Assembly (NCBI RefSeq): GCF_015555905.1
Contig: NZ_JADNLK010000011.1
Span: 59,642-123,641 of the forward strand
Direction: 5' to 3'
DNA: 64,000 bases
DNA from: Clostridium sp. D43t1_170807_H7
GTDB lineage: Bacteria > Bacillota > Clostridia > Clostridiales > Clostridiaceae
Both the position numbers and the translations under genes were made by a program. Of this stretch, positions 56,058-64,000 are shown one piece after another (position 1 is the stretch's first letter; every line of letters begins with the position of its first letter). The notes below the pieces were generated by a model that was not told the origin of the DNA, ran no database searches, and saw only the letters and a program-made list of their open reading frames with translations.

Positions 56058-56330
56058 ATCTTTTATTAAGAATGGTGGAGGGACTGGCCCTGAGAAACCT
56101 AGCAACCTGTCGCAAGTGACAAGTAACAAGTGGCAAGTGAATAGTTAATAATAAAGTTCCATAAGGAGTTTTAAATAATTTGAAACTTATCACTTGAAAC
56201 TTGTCACTCATTGACGCTGGTGCTAAATCCTGCAGGTTTAACCTGAGAAATGAGAGTATATATTAGTAAATAAGCTTATTTAGCTATTTCTCATTATCTA
56301 TAAAGGATAATAAGAAATAGCTTTTTTTGT
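56058..56330 (+). ncRNA. SAM-I (S-box) riboswitch with an insertion in P3
   Basis: The core is intact: GGTGGAGGGACTGGCCC (56074 on), AAACCTAGCAACC, then GGTGCTAAATCCTGCAGG (56219 on) and GAGAAATGAGAG closing P1 with CTTTTATT. The P3 hairpin between GCAACC and GGTGC is expanded by a 94-bp inverted-repeat element. A terminator, AGCTATTTCTCATTATC with its complement and a T tract, ends at about 56327; its TCTCATT can pair with the P1 strand AATGAGA as antiterminator. High SAM would stop metY transcription. Confidence 0.9.
56115..56208. mobile_element. Short inverted-repeat (MITE-like) element, copy C, inside the SAM riboswitch
   Basis: Ends AGTGACAAGTAACAAGT (56115-56131) and, inverted, ACTTGAAACTTGTCACT (56192-56208), 15 of 17 matching. 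The core has AAAGTTCC/GGAGTTTT like copy A. It is 94 bp, has no gene, and sits in the terminal loop of P3, where a hairpin can be added without breaking the aptamer. Confidence 0.82.
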
Positions 56331-56490
56331 ACAAAAAATTAGGGGCATTTTAGATAATAAACAATATTTGAAAATTATCTATTAATAAAAAGCAATAAGT
56401 ATTAAAAATTAAATGAAGATAGGAGCATAGTTTTAAAATATCTAATAATTAAAACTACTAAATTCTAACTAATAAAAAGGGGGATTTTTT

Positions 56491-57768
56491 ATGGCAATTA
56501 ATTTAGGAAAAGGAACAGTAGGAATTCATGGAGGATATTCACCAAAGTCAGGTGAACCAAGGGTTTTACCAATTTACCAAAGTGCAACTTATAAGTATGA
56601 TGACCCAGATACATTAGAGGCATTATTTGCTTTAAAGGCTGATGGTCATTTATACAGTAGAATTTCTAATCCAACAGTTGGGGCGTTGGAAGAAAAGTAT
56701 GCAAAATTAGAAGGCGGAGTTGGTGCAGTTGCAACTGCTTCAGGTCAATCAGCAATTCTTTACGCAGTTTTAAATGTTTGTAAAGCTGGAGATCATTTAA
56801 TTTCAGTAACATCTTTATATGGCGGAACAGTTAATTTATTTACAGTACACTTAAAGAATTTAGGAATAGAAGTTACTTTTGTAGAGCCAGACGCATCTGA
56901 AGAAGAAATTTTATCTAAGGCTAAGCCAAATACAAAGGCTATATATGGAGAAACAATAGGAAATCCAGGATTAAATGTTTTAGATTTCAATAAATTCTCA
57001 AATGTAGCTAAAAAGATTAAGGTACCATTTATAGTTGATAATACAGTAGCAACACCTTATCTTTGCAATCCATTTGAACATGGGGCAAATATAGTTGTTC
57101 ATTCAACAACAAAGTATTCTGAAGGACATGCCCAAACTATTGGGGGAATAGTAGTAGATGGAGGAAATTTTGATTGGACAAATGGTAATTTCAATGATTT
57201 TACAGAACCAGATCCAAGTTATCATGGAATTAAATATGTTGAAAGCTTCGGAAGTGCAGCATATATAGTTAAGCTTAGAGTAACTTTATTAAGAGATTTA
57301 GGAGCATGTATGAGTCCATTTAATGCTTATTTAACTAATTTAGGTTTAGAAACTTTACATTTAAGAATGGAAAGACATTCCAAAAATGCATTAGAAATAG
57401 CACAGTGGTTAACAACTCAAGAAAAAGTATCATGGGTTAATTATCCTTTACTTGAAGGAAGTAAATCTTATGATTTAGCAAAGAAATATCTTAAAGGTGG
57501 AGCAAGTGGTCTTTTAACTTTTGGAATTAAAGGTGGAATAGAAAATGCTAAAGAATTTAGTAGAGGATTAAATTTAATAGCATTGGCAGTGACTTTAGGA
57601 GATGCGAGAAGTTGTCTTTTACATCCAGCAACTACAAGTCATAGTCAATTAAATGAAGAAGAGTTATTAGCAAGTGGTGTTACACCAGATTTATTAAGAC
57701 TTTCTGTTGGGATAGAAGATACTAAAGATTTAATTAATGATATTAGTGAAGCATTAAAAGCTATATAA
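56491..57768 (+). CDS. metY: O-acetylhomoserine aminocarboxypropyltransferase/sulfhydrylase
   Basis: A 425-residue PLP enzyme that makes homocysteine or methionine directly from O-acetylhomoserine. Seen: RVLPIYQSATYKYDD, YSRISNPTVGALEEK, SLYGGTVNLF and the PLP lysine in VHSTTKYSEGHAQTIGG. Length fits MetY better than the shorter cystathionine synthase. AAAGGGGG precedes the ATG. It is controlled by the SAM riboswitch and is followed by hom after 21 bases. Confidence 0.93.
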   Translation: MAINLGKGTVGIHGGYSPKSGEPRVLPIYQSATYKYDDPDTLEALFALKADGHLYSRISNPTVGALEEKYAKLEGGVGAVATASGQSAILYAVLNVCKAGDHLISVTSLYGGTVNLFTVHLKNLGIEVTFVEPDASEEEILSKAKPNTKAIYGETIGNPGLNVLDFNKFSNVAKKIKVPFIVDNTVATPYLCNPFEHGANIVVHSTTKYSEGHAQTIGGIVVDGGNFDWTNGNFNDFTEPDPSYHGIKYVESFGSAAYIVKLRVTLLRDLGACMSPFNAYLTNLGLETLHLRMERHSKNALEIAQWLTTQEKVSWVNYPLLEGSKSYDLAKKYLKGGASGLLTFGIKGGIENAKEFSRGLNLIALAVTLGDARSCLLHPATTSHSQLNEEELLASGVTPDLLRLSVGIEDTKDLINDISEALKAI

Positions 57769-57789
57769 GAATTGAGTGGAGGAATAATT

Positions 57790-59010
57790 ATGACTAAAGT
57801 AGCTATTATGGGATATGGAGTAGTAGGTAGTGGACTTATTGAATTAATAGATAAAAATAGAGAAAATAATGAAAAAAATGAAGTAGTAATAACAAGTATA
57901 TTAGTTAGAAACAAGGAAAAGCATATTGCTTCAAGCCATAATGAAGTTATTACTGATAATGTAGAAGAATTATTTTCTGTAGAGAGTGATGTTGTAATAG
58001 AAGTAATGGGTGGTCTTCATCCAGCTTATGATTATGTTAAAAATGCATTATCATTAAAGAAGCATGTAGTTACAGCAAATAAGGATTTAATAGCTACATT
58101 TGGACATGAATTATTTCAATTAGCTAAGGAAAATAATGTTTCTTTAAAATTTGAAGCAGCAGTGGCAGGTGGTATTCCTATAATAAAGCCATTAACTGAA
58201 AGCCTCTATGGAAATGAGATAAATAGTATAAAAGCAATATTAAACGGAACAACTAATTTTATATTAACTAAGATGGATAGTGAAGGTTTGTCTTATGAAG
58301 AGGCACTTAAAGAGGCGCAAGAGCTTGGGTTTGCAGAAACTAATCCAGAATCTGATGTTATGGGGTATGATGCAGCTAGAAAACTTTCAATACTATCAAG
58401 TCTAGCTTTTGATAAGAAGTTTAAGTGGAATGATATATCAATAGAAGGAATCACTAATATAGATGAAAATGACTTTAAATATGCTAATAAATTAAATTGT
58501 AAGATTAAGCTTGTAGCAGAAGCATTTAAATGTAAAAGTGGAATATATACATCTGTTAAGCCTGTATTAGTAGATGAACAAAGTATATTAGCTAAGATTA
58601 ATAATGAAGTTAATGCAGTTATTTTAAATGGGGATGAAATAGGTGAATTATTATTTGTAGGTAAAGGGGCTGGAAAATTACCTACAGGAAGTGCTGTTTA
58701 TAGTGATTTAAATGATATTATAAATAATAGATTTACTGATGTTGATAGTTTTAATAAAGAAGAAGCAAATGTAATAAAATTTGCAAGCAAGACATGTAAT
58801 TGTATATTAAGAATAAAGACATTAAATATAGATGAAGCAATAAATAAATGTAGGGAAAATTTTAATAATATAAAGATTATAGATAAAAGTATAAGTGGGG
58901 AAGTTGCAATTTTTATTGAATGTACTTCAGAAGCATATGTAGAGAAGTTTATTGAGAATATGAAAAATGAAGATTATTACGAAGAAGCAAAGAAATTAAT
59001 AGTTGCTTAA
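57790..59010 (+). CDS. hom: Homoserine dehydrogenase
   Basis: A 406-residue enzyme of the aspartate-to-methionine/threonine route. Seen: [30 protein letters not shown], the active-site stretch [15 protein letters not shown] and [15 protein letters not shown]-terminal region (about 330-405) has ACT-like pattern and could carry feedback control. TGGAGG precedes the ATG at 57790. It lies in the same SAM-riboswitch operon as metY, so this copy probably feeds methionine synthesis. Confidence 0.93.
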   Translation: MTKVAIMGYGVVGSGLIELIDKNRENNEKNEVVITSILVRNKEKHIASSHNEVITDNVEELFSVESDVVIEVMGGLHPAYDYVKNALSLKKHVVTANKDLIATFGHELFQLAKENNVSLKFEAAVAGGIPIIKPLTESLYGNEINSIKAILNGTTNFILTKMDSEGLSYEEALKEAQELGFAETNPESDVMGYDAARKLSILSSLAFDKKFKWNDISIEGITNIDENDFKYANKLNCKIKLVAEAFKCKSGIYTSVKPVLVDEQSILAKINNEVNAVILNGDEIGELLFVGKGAGKLPTGSAVYSDLNDIINNRFTDVDSFNKEEANVIKFASKTCNCILRIKTLNIDEAINKCRENFNNIKIIDKSISGEVAIFIECTSEAYVEKFIENMKNEDYYEEAKKLIVA

Positions 59011-59024
59011 TAAAAAGAAAAGCT

Positions 59025-59062
59025 AAAGGGAGTGCATTTAAATTTAATGCACTTTCTTTTTT
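59025..59062 (+). terminator. Intrinsic terminator after metY-hom
   Basis: AAAGGGAGTGCATT pairs with AATGCACTTTCTTT, with a T tract at 59056-59063. Confidence 0.87.
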
Positions 59063-59066
59063 TGAT

Positions 59067-59459
59067 TTGGTTAAAAATTATATAAAAGAATTAACAGGTC
59101 ATGCTTTAATTAACTTATTAGAATGCAGATTAGATAATTTAGTTTATAGATTAGGATTTGCAAACTCAATAAGACAAGCAAGACAAATGGTTGTTCATGG
59201 TCATATTTTAGTTAATGGTAAAAAAGTTGATATTCCATCATTCAACGTTTCAGTTGGGGATGAGATTAAATTAAGAGAAAAATCTCAAAAGAATGTTATG
59301 TTCAAAGAAAACTTTGAATCAAATATACTTAATGTTTTACCATACTTAAGTAAAAATGAAGCTAATTTCTCTGGAGTTTTAGAAAGACTTCCTGAAAGAT
59401 CTGAAGTTCCAATAGAAATTAATGAAGTTTTAGTTGTAGAGTATTATTCTAAAAACTAG
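59067..59459 (+). pseudogene. Ribosomal protein S4 fragment, N-terminally truncated
   Basis: A 130-residue frame matching only the C-terminal two thirds of S4: [50 protein letters not shown], which is the S4 RNA-binding fold, to the end [23 protein letters not shown]. About 70 N-terminal residues, including the first zinc/rRNA-binding part, are missing. The frame opens with TTG in the T tract of the hom terminator, with no ribosome site. It is probably a decayed rpsD paralogue, though the frame remains intact and an S4-domain protein product cannot be excluded. Confidence 0.7.
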
Positions 59460-59560
59460 TTAAAATCATCTTTTCTTTAAGGAAGAAATTTTCTCTAAAA
59501 ATTATATCTTGTATTATTTATAAGCCAATGTTGAATTTAAATAAGTTGTGTGAAAAGGAA

Positions 59561-59600
59561 AAGAGCTAATGTAATGTGCAGATTACATTAGCTTTTTTCT
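59561..59600 (+). terminator. Intrinsic terminator after the S4 fragment
   Basis: AAGAGCTAATGTAAT (59561-59575) pairs with ATTACATTAGCTTTTTT (59582-59598). Confidence 0.92.
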
Positions 59601-59636
59601 TATTTATAACTCATTAAGGTTAAAATTTGTAATTTG

Positions 59637-60563
59637 CTAATAAAGTTCTCCGCTTCCTTTTTCCATAATTAATGCTCTAATTCTTTTTGGTAATATTGGA
59701 TGAGAACTTACTAAATTATTACACCATACAAAAAATCCTTTTATATCCTTACTATTTTCAATATAATCATAAACATCAATTTTCTTATAAAGATGCTTAC
59801 CGGCAAATAAAGAAAATATGGCTTCAACACCACTATTACCAGTAACTTTTTGAGCAAGCCTATCACAGCTATATTCTCTGGCTCTAGATGCGGTAGTTCC
59901 TATTATAGGAATTAAAGTTGAAAATAAAATAAATAAATTATAAGAAAATGTAGCATGCTTATATCTTATATGAGCCAATTCATGAGCTATTATAAAATTA
60001 ATAGATTCTAAATCATTATATTCTCTATAAGCAATTTCAAATAAATCGCTATCTATTTCTATATATTGCTTATGAATTATAAATGCAGAAAAAGCATTCA
60101 TAACACCATTTTGTTGAATTAAAAAAGCTTCAGGTATTTTTTTTAGACCTAGCTTATTAGAGTATTCAGAAATATTATAGTATATTTCTGGAAAGTTATT
60201 TTCAGTTATCTTTATTGCTCTAGATCTATATTTTGCATAATAGATATTTACTCCAAAAGGAAAAGCAATTATTACTATTAATCCTGTTATTAGTAGTTGA
60301 AGTTCTGTTGGAAAATTACTTAAAGCAGAACTAGGAGAGATTACAACATTTGCATAGGCAGAAGGATCGGAAAAAGATTCTTTTAAAGTATTAGGTAAGG
60401 TATTATAATTATGAATATTTATAATACAAAAAATTATTACTGAAATTATTATAATTAAGTTAATAAATACTAGAATTCCATACCACTTTTTTTCGGATTT
60501 ATGTCTACAATTTTCAATTTCTTCTTTAGTTAATTTTAAATTATTATTTTCATTAAATCTCAA
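59637..60563 (-). CDS. M48 family zinc metallopeptidase
   Basis: A 308-residue membrane protease. Two helices (about 30-50 and 90-110) are followed by the catalytic domain with HELAH in FIIAHELAHIRYKH and a downstream zinc ligand in REYSCDRLAQKV. The arrangement resembles the Ste24/HtpX group, which handles damaged membrane proteins, though its substrates here are unknown. TTG start at 60563 with AAAGGA about 11 bases before it. Single gene, convergent with the S4 fragment. Confidence 0.87.
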   Translation of the reverse strand: MRFNENNNLKLTKEEIENCRHKSEKKWYGILVFINLIIIISVIIFCIINIHNYNTLPNTLKESFSDPSAYANVVISPSSALSNFPTELQLLITGLIVIIAFPFGVNIYYAKYRSRAIKITENNFPEIYYNISEYSNKLGLKKIPEAFLIQQNGVMNAFSAFIIHKQYIEIDSDLFEIAYREYNDLESINFIIAHELAHIRYKHATFSYNLFILFSTLIPIIGTTASRAREYSCDRLAQKVTGNSGVEAIFSLFAGKHLYKKIDVYDYIENSKDIKGFFVWCNNLVSSHPILPKRIRALIMEKGSGELY

Positions 60564-60675
60564 AATTAATCAATCCTTTTATACTAAATACTTCATATAT
60601 ATAATGATATACAAATTAATAAATTTTATGTTAATTGCATATAAAACAATATATTAAAATTATAAAATTAAATAA

Positions 60676-60713
60676 AAAAACATGATAAACAAATTTGCTT
60701 ATCATGTTTAATA
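60676..60713 (-). terminator. Intrinsic terminator of thrS (minus strand)
   Basis: On the minus strand AACATGATAAG pairs with TTATCATGTT across a short loop, followed by a T tract. Confidence 0.88.
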
Positions 60714-60716
60714 AAA

Positions 60717-62648
60717 TTATCTTTCTTTATTAGCTATTTCAGAAGTGATTCTAGAAACAAATGCATCTAAAGCCATTGCTCCTTCATCATCATTCTTTCT
60801 ACTTCTTACAGAAACTTCATTGTTAGCAGCTTCCTTTTCACCTACAACTAAGATATAAGGAACTCTTTCAAGTCTAGCTTCTCTAATTTTGTAACCAATT
60901 TTTTCAACTCTGTGGTCAGCTTCAACTCTAACACCATTGCTTCTTAAAGTTTTAACTACTTCATTAGCATAGTCAGCATATTTATCTGATAGTGGAAGAA
61001 CCTTAGCTTGAACTGGAGACATCCAAGTTGGGAAAGCACCAGCATATTTTTCAATTAAAGTTGCGATAGTTCTTTCATAACATCCAATTGATGATCTATG
61101 AATAACAAATGGTATTTTCTTTTCACCATCTTTATCGATGTAAGTCATACCAAGTCTTTCACCTAAAGCAAAGTCAATTTGAACAGTAATTATTGTATCT
61201 TCTTTTCCGTGAACATTCTTAGATTGAATATCAAGTTTTGGCCCATAGAATGCTGCTTCACCTTCAGCTTCAACATAATCAATTCCTAAGTGATCTAATA
61301 TAGTTCTCATTTGGTTTTGAGTAGCTTCCCAAGCTTCTGGATTGTTTATATACTTTTCAGTATTTGTTGGATCCCATTTAGAGAATCTGTAAGATATATC
61401 TTCAGAAATTCCTAAAGTCTCCATAACGTAGTTTATTAAATCAACAACTTCTTTGAATTCATCTTCTAATTGGTCTGGAGTACAGATTATATGACCTTCT
61501 GATAAAGTGAATTGTCTAACTCTAGTAAGACCGTGCATTTCACCTGAAGCTTCTTTTCTAAATAGAGTAGAAGTTTCAGCATATCTTATTGGAAGATCTC
61601 TATAGCTGTGTTGTTCTGCATTATAAACAGTGAATTGGAATGGGCAAGTCATTGGTCTTAAAGCCATAACTTCAGCATCTTTTTCTTCATCACCTAATAC
61701 AAACATACCATCTTTATAGTGGCTCCAGTGTCCAGAAGCTACAAATAAGTCATTCTTAGACATGAATGGAGTCTTAGTTAAAACATAACCTCTTTTTTCT
61801 TCTTCATCTTCAATCCATCTTTGAAGAGTTTGGAATAATTTAGCTCCCTTAGGCATGAATAATGGAAGTCCTTGACCTACTTTTTCATCAGTAGTAAATA
61901 ATCCAAGTTCTCTACCTAATTTATTATGATCTCTCTTTTTAGCTTCTTCTAAAGCTTCTAAATGAACATCTAAGTCAGCTTTCTTTAAGAATGCAGTTCC
62001 GTATATTCTAGAAAGCATCTTGTTCTTTTCGTCACCTTTCCAGTAAGCACCAGCACTTCTTATAAGTTTAATAGCTTTGATATTCTTTAATGATAATACG
62101 TGAGGTCCAGCACATAAATCAGTAAAATCACCCATTTTATAGAATGATATAACTTCATCTTCTGGAAGATCATTTATTAATTCAACTTTGTAAGGTTCAT
62201 CCTTCATAAGCTCTAAAGCTTCATTTCTAGGAAGTTCAAATCTTTCAATTTGAGGATTTTCCTTTATTATTTTTTTCATTTCCGCTTCGATTTTTTCTAA
62301 ATTTTCAGCAGAGAAAGGTTTTTCTACATCAAAATCATAGTAGAAGCCGTTAGCAATTGCAGGTCCAATAGCAATTTTTGCTTCAGGGAATAATCTTTTA
62401 ACTGCAGCAGCAAGTACATGAGAAATACTATGTCTTACGGCATCTTTTCCTTCTTGAGAATCAAAAGTACAAATTTCTAATTCACAATCTTCATTTAAAG
62501 TTGTTCTTAAATCAACAACCTTACCATTAACTATTCCACATTGAGCAACTCTTGCTAAACCTTCGCTTATAGCTTTAGCAACGTCTAAAACTGATGATCC
62601 ATTTTCAACTTCTTTAATTGATCCATCTTTTAAAGTGATTTTTATCAT
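60717..62648 (-). CDS. thrS: Threonine-tRNA ligase
   Basis: A 643-residue class II synthetase with the full bacterial layout: TGS domain (1-62), editing domain with HSISHVLAAAVKRLFP and AGPHVLS (about 65-215), catalytic core with RPMTCPFQFTVY and HGLTRVRQFTLSEGHIIC, and anticodon-binding end. AAGGGAG lies before the ATG at 62648; the frame extends six codons more without a site. A T-box leader lies upstream on the same strand. Confidence 0.97.
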   Translation of the reverse strand: MIKITLKDGSIKEVENGSSVLDVAKAISEGLARVAQCGIVNGKVVDLRTTLNEDCELEICTFDSQEGKDAVRHSISHVLAAAVKRLFPEAKIAIGPAIANGFYYDFDVEKPFSAENLEKIEAEMKKIIKENPQIERFELPRNEALELMKDEPYKVELINDLPEDEVISFYKMGDFTDLCAGPHVLSLKNIKAIKLIRSAGAYWKGDEKNKMLSRIYGTAFLKKADLDVHLEALEEAKKRDHNKLGRELGLFTTDEKVGQGLPLFMPKGAKLFQTLQRWIEDEEEKRGYVLTKTPFMSKNDLFVASGHWSHYKDGMFVLGDEEKDAEVMALRPMTCPFQFTVYNAEQHSYRDLPIRYAETSTLFRKEASGEMHGLTRVRQFTLSEGHIICTPDQLEDEFKEVVDLINYVMETLGISEDISYRFSKWDPTNTEKYINNPEAWEATQNQMRTILDHLGIDYVEAEGEAAFYGPKLDIQSKNVHGKEDTIITVQIDFALGERLGMTYIDKDGEKKIPFVIHRSSIGCYERTIATLIEKYAGAFPTWMSPVQAKVLPLSDKYADYANEVVKTLRSNGVRVEADHRVEKIGYKIREARLERVPYILVVGEKEAANNEVSVRSRKNDDEGAMALDAFVSRITSEIANKER

Positions 62649-62865
62649 TTTTATATCTCCCTTCATTTAAGTAAAATTCAAAATCTTTGATTTTGTTAAT
62701 TGAATTTGCTCATCGAATTGAATATGATGATGAGTTTCCTTTTATAGTATTTAAGAGCTAAGTAGTAATAAAAAAGAGTTAAAGTGTTTGTGTAGCTGTT
62801 TTTAAATTAACTCTAAATAAATTATGCTTTATCTTAAATAATATAGTAGTAATTTACTGTATAAA

Positions 62866-63115
62866 AAAAGCTCTTCGTCGCTTTTCTTATACAAAATAGT
62901 ATAGAAAAGGGACGAGAGCATTATAATTCCCGCGGTTCCACCCTTAATTGTCTAAAATAGACCACTTAAGTAAACATCGTAACGTGATGCAACGGACTTG
63001 ATTAGAGTCTCTCAGAGGTAGTCTTCAATTAATTTCATTTAAAAATGCTTACAGCTAATGCATTTTCTCTCTGTAAATGAAGGTTTAATTTACTCGTCTC
63101 TTCATCGAATTAAAA
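62866..63115 (-). ncRNA. T-box leader of thrS with terminator
   Basis: On the minus strand: GAGTAAA and AGAGAG of stem I (63090-63065 region), a hairpin with GCTG, a candidate Thr specifier ACC at 63019-63017 followed by TCTGAG, and the T-box AGGGTGGAACCGCGGG (62944-62929). The terminator GCTCTCGTCCC with GCGACGAAGAGC and a T tract ends at 62866. About 215 bases of AT-rich untranslated sequence separate it from thrS. Confidence 0.93.
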
Positions 63116-63262
63116 TAATTTACAATTTTACTTAACAATAATTATAAGTATCTAACTTTGTAATGTCAATAAATTGTAAGGTAAAATATTTTGTTTAACA
63201 AGTCATATTATTAAGTAAAGTAACATATTATTTTATAAATTAAAGTTTGGGGAGTGAGTCTT

Positions 63263-63499
63263 ATGTATGATTATAATTCTATGGAATTTTCTTCTTATGA
63301 TTGGCTTCAATACTTTTCAGGTAGGTCTAATCATTGGGTATTAAGATATTGGAGAAATAATGGAGAAGAGTTTTTTAATAGATTTACAATAATAAGTGAT
63401 AGAAGATTATTTATAATAGGGGATAAGGAGAAGGGAAATACTTACGAATTCAGAAAACCATTAGGAGAAGCTTTTGTTCAACTTAATATGGGAATATAA
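63263..63499 (+). CDS. Hypothetical protein (78 aa)
   Basis: A 78-residue soluble protein, rich in aromatic and charged residues: SYDWLQYFSGRSNHWVLRYWRNNGEEF, then RLFIIGDKEKGNTYEF. No family recognised and no membrane segment. GGGGAG lies 9-14 bases before the ATG at 63263; a GTG three codons earlier lies too close to it. It precedes the tRNA cluster and appears to be a single gene. Confidence 0.6.
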   Translation: MYDYNSMEFSSYDWLQYFSGRSNHWVLRYWRNNGEEFFNRFTIISDRRLFIIGDKEKGNTYEFRKPLGEAFVQLNMGI

Positions 63500-63514
63500 A
63501 AAAAGTAAAATACA

Positions 63515-63543
63515 TTGAATTTTCTTACAAAATATGGTAATAT
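63515..63543 (+). promoter_or_regulatory. Promoter of the tRNA-Leu/tRNA-Gly pair
   Basis: TTGAAT (63515-63520), 17 bases, TAATAT (63538-63543), 13 bases before tRNA-Leu. Confidence 0.65.
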
Positions 63544-63556
63544 ATAAATAGTAGAT

Positions 63557-63640
63557 GCAGATGTGGCGGAATTGGCAGACGCACTAGACTTAGGATCTAG
63601 CGCCAGTGGCGTAAGGGTTCGACTCCCTTCACCTGCACCA
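63557..63640 (+). tRNA. tRNA-Leu (anticodon UAG)
   Basis: An 84-base class II tRNA with encoded CCA. The anticodon loop reads CTTAGGA (anticodon TAG), the variable arm is CGCCAGTGGCG, and the T arm is AAGGGTTCGACTCCCTT. The acceptor stem GCAGATG/CACCTGC has one A-C mismatch at 5-68. It reads leucine codon CUA and relatives. Confidence 0.95.
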
Positions 63641-63643
63641 TTT

Positions 63644-63715
63644 GCGAAAGTGGCTCAATGGCAGAGCATCACCTTCCCAAGGTGGACGTTGCGGGTTCGA
63701 GTCCCGTCTTTCGCT
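63644..63715 (+). tRNA. tRNA-Gly (anticodon CCC)
   Basis: Acceptor GCGAAAG/CTTTCGC, anticodon loop TTCCCAA (anticodon CCC), T arm GCGGGTTCGAGTCCCGT, discriminator T. CCA is not encoded (TTCA follows). It lies 3 bases after tRNA-Leu, so both come from one transcript. Confidence 0.92.
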
Positions 63716-63753
63716 TCATAATAAAAATATTTATATAAATTTTAAAAAATATG

Positions 63754-63782
63754 TTGACAACCTATAATGATTATAATATAAT
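63754..63782 (+). promoter_or_regulatory. Consensus promoter of tRNA-Gly(UCC)
   Basis: TTGACA (63754-63759), exactly 17 bases, TATAAT (63777-63782); perfect sigma-A boxes, 35 bases before the tRNA. Confidence 0.85.
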
Positions 63783-63817
63783 TTAAATTGTTCAAGGGAA
63801 CTTAATAAAATGAATAT

Positions 63818-63891
63818 GCGGGTATCGTATATCGGTAATACTCCAGCCTTCCAAGCTGGAAAGGTGGGTTCGATTCCCACTACCCGCTCCA
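63818..63891 (+). tRNA. tRNA-Gly (anticodon UCC)
   Basis: Acceptor GCGGGTA/TACCCGC with TCCA end encoded, anticodon stem CCAGC/GCTGG with loop CTTCCAA (anticodon TCC), T arm GTGGGTTCGATTCCCAC. It has its own consensus promoter and terminator. Confidence 0.96.
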
Positions 63892-63895
63892 TGTT

Positions 63896-63924
63896 AAAGC
63901 TGTGTTTTTCACAGCTTTTTTTGT
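63896..63924 (+). terminator. Intrinsic terminator after tRNA-Gly(UCC)
   Basis: AAAGCTGTG pairs with CACAGCTTT over a TTTTT loop, followed by T residues. The last 75 bases hold a short palindrome TACCTGC/GCAGGTA (63940-63956) and no gene. Confidence 0.92.
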
Positions 63925-64000
63925 TGTATAAATGAATACTACCTGCTGTGCAGGTATGTTCAGATTAGCTTAAGCGTTGAGTATATAAAAAAACTCCTTT

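Noticed and set aside
63940..63956. Palindrome TACCTGC/GCAGGTA near the window end
   Set aside because: No T tract and the downstream gene is outside the window, so no function can be argued.

Overview
The window comes from an AT-rich Firmicute, most likely a Clostridium (sensu stricto) species or a close relative. The reasons are the codon use, strong GGAGG-type ribosome binding sites, intrinsic terminators after most operons, butyrate genes (ptb-buk), spore genes (cwlD, a SleB-type hydrolase), two clear T-box leaders plus one divergent one, and SAM and guanine riboswitches. Most of it is conserved core metabolism. No prophage, IS transposase, CRISPR array or rRNA operon is visible.

Layout. 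1-2.8 kb is the end of the ribosomal-protein/ECF cluster: end of an ecfA gene, ecfT, truA, L13 leader, rplM, rpsI. 3-8 kb: Na+/phosphate symporter, cwlD, two-subunit fumarase, YitT protein. 8.2-13.7 kb: class Ia ribonucleotide reductase nrdA-nrdB under tandem NrdR boxes, a 68-bp tandem repeat, ptsI. 13.8-17.7 kb: membrane-anchored XRE regulator, isoaspartyl dipeptidase, SleB-like hydrolase, an unknown membrane-anchored protein. 18-26.9 kb: cdaA-cdaR (c-di-AMP), a FAD protein, ptb-buk, AIM24 protein, yerC, glmM. 27.2-37.9 kb: a branched-chain amino acid operon, ilvN-cimA-leuC-leuD-leuB-ilvD-ilvB-ilvC, behind a T-box-like leader. 38-41.4 kb: CPBP protease, YbjQ, a 49-residue membrane protein, a guanine riboswitch with a purine permease. 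41.6-47.8 kb is the main accessory island: a frameshifted small peptide gene, two paralogous lipoproteins, the relic of a third, a large double ABC permease and its ATPase. 48-63.5 kb: T-box/gltX, three very small genes, glnS, DUF1540, CPBP, two homoserine dehydrogenases, 5-formyl-THF cyclo-ligase, SAM riboswitch/metY, a truncated S4 gene, M48 protease, T-box/thrS. The right end has tRNA-Leu(UAG), tRNA-Gly(CCC) and tRNA-Gly(UCC).

How the genes work together. The ilv/leu operon has citramalate synthase but no leuA, so isoleucine is probably made from pyruvate and acetyl-CoA. hom, metY and the SAM riboswitch form a methionine supply line. ptb-buk makes ATP and butyrate.

Two things stand out. 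The first is a family of short elements with AGTGACAAGT terminal inverted repeats, present three times: between leuB and ilvD, between ilvD and ilvB (there carrying a four-helix-bundle/S23-type gene), and inside the P3 hairpin of the SAM riboswitch. The second is the peptide/lipoprotein/ABC island, whose function I cannot name.

Start codons were chosen by Shine-Dalgarno spacing and family alignment from memory. No database search was possible.
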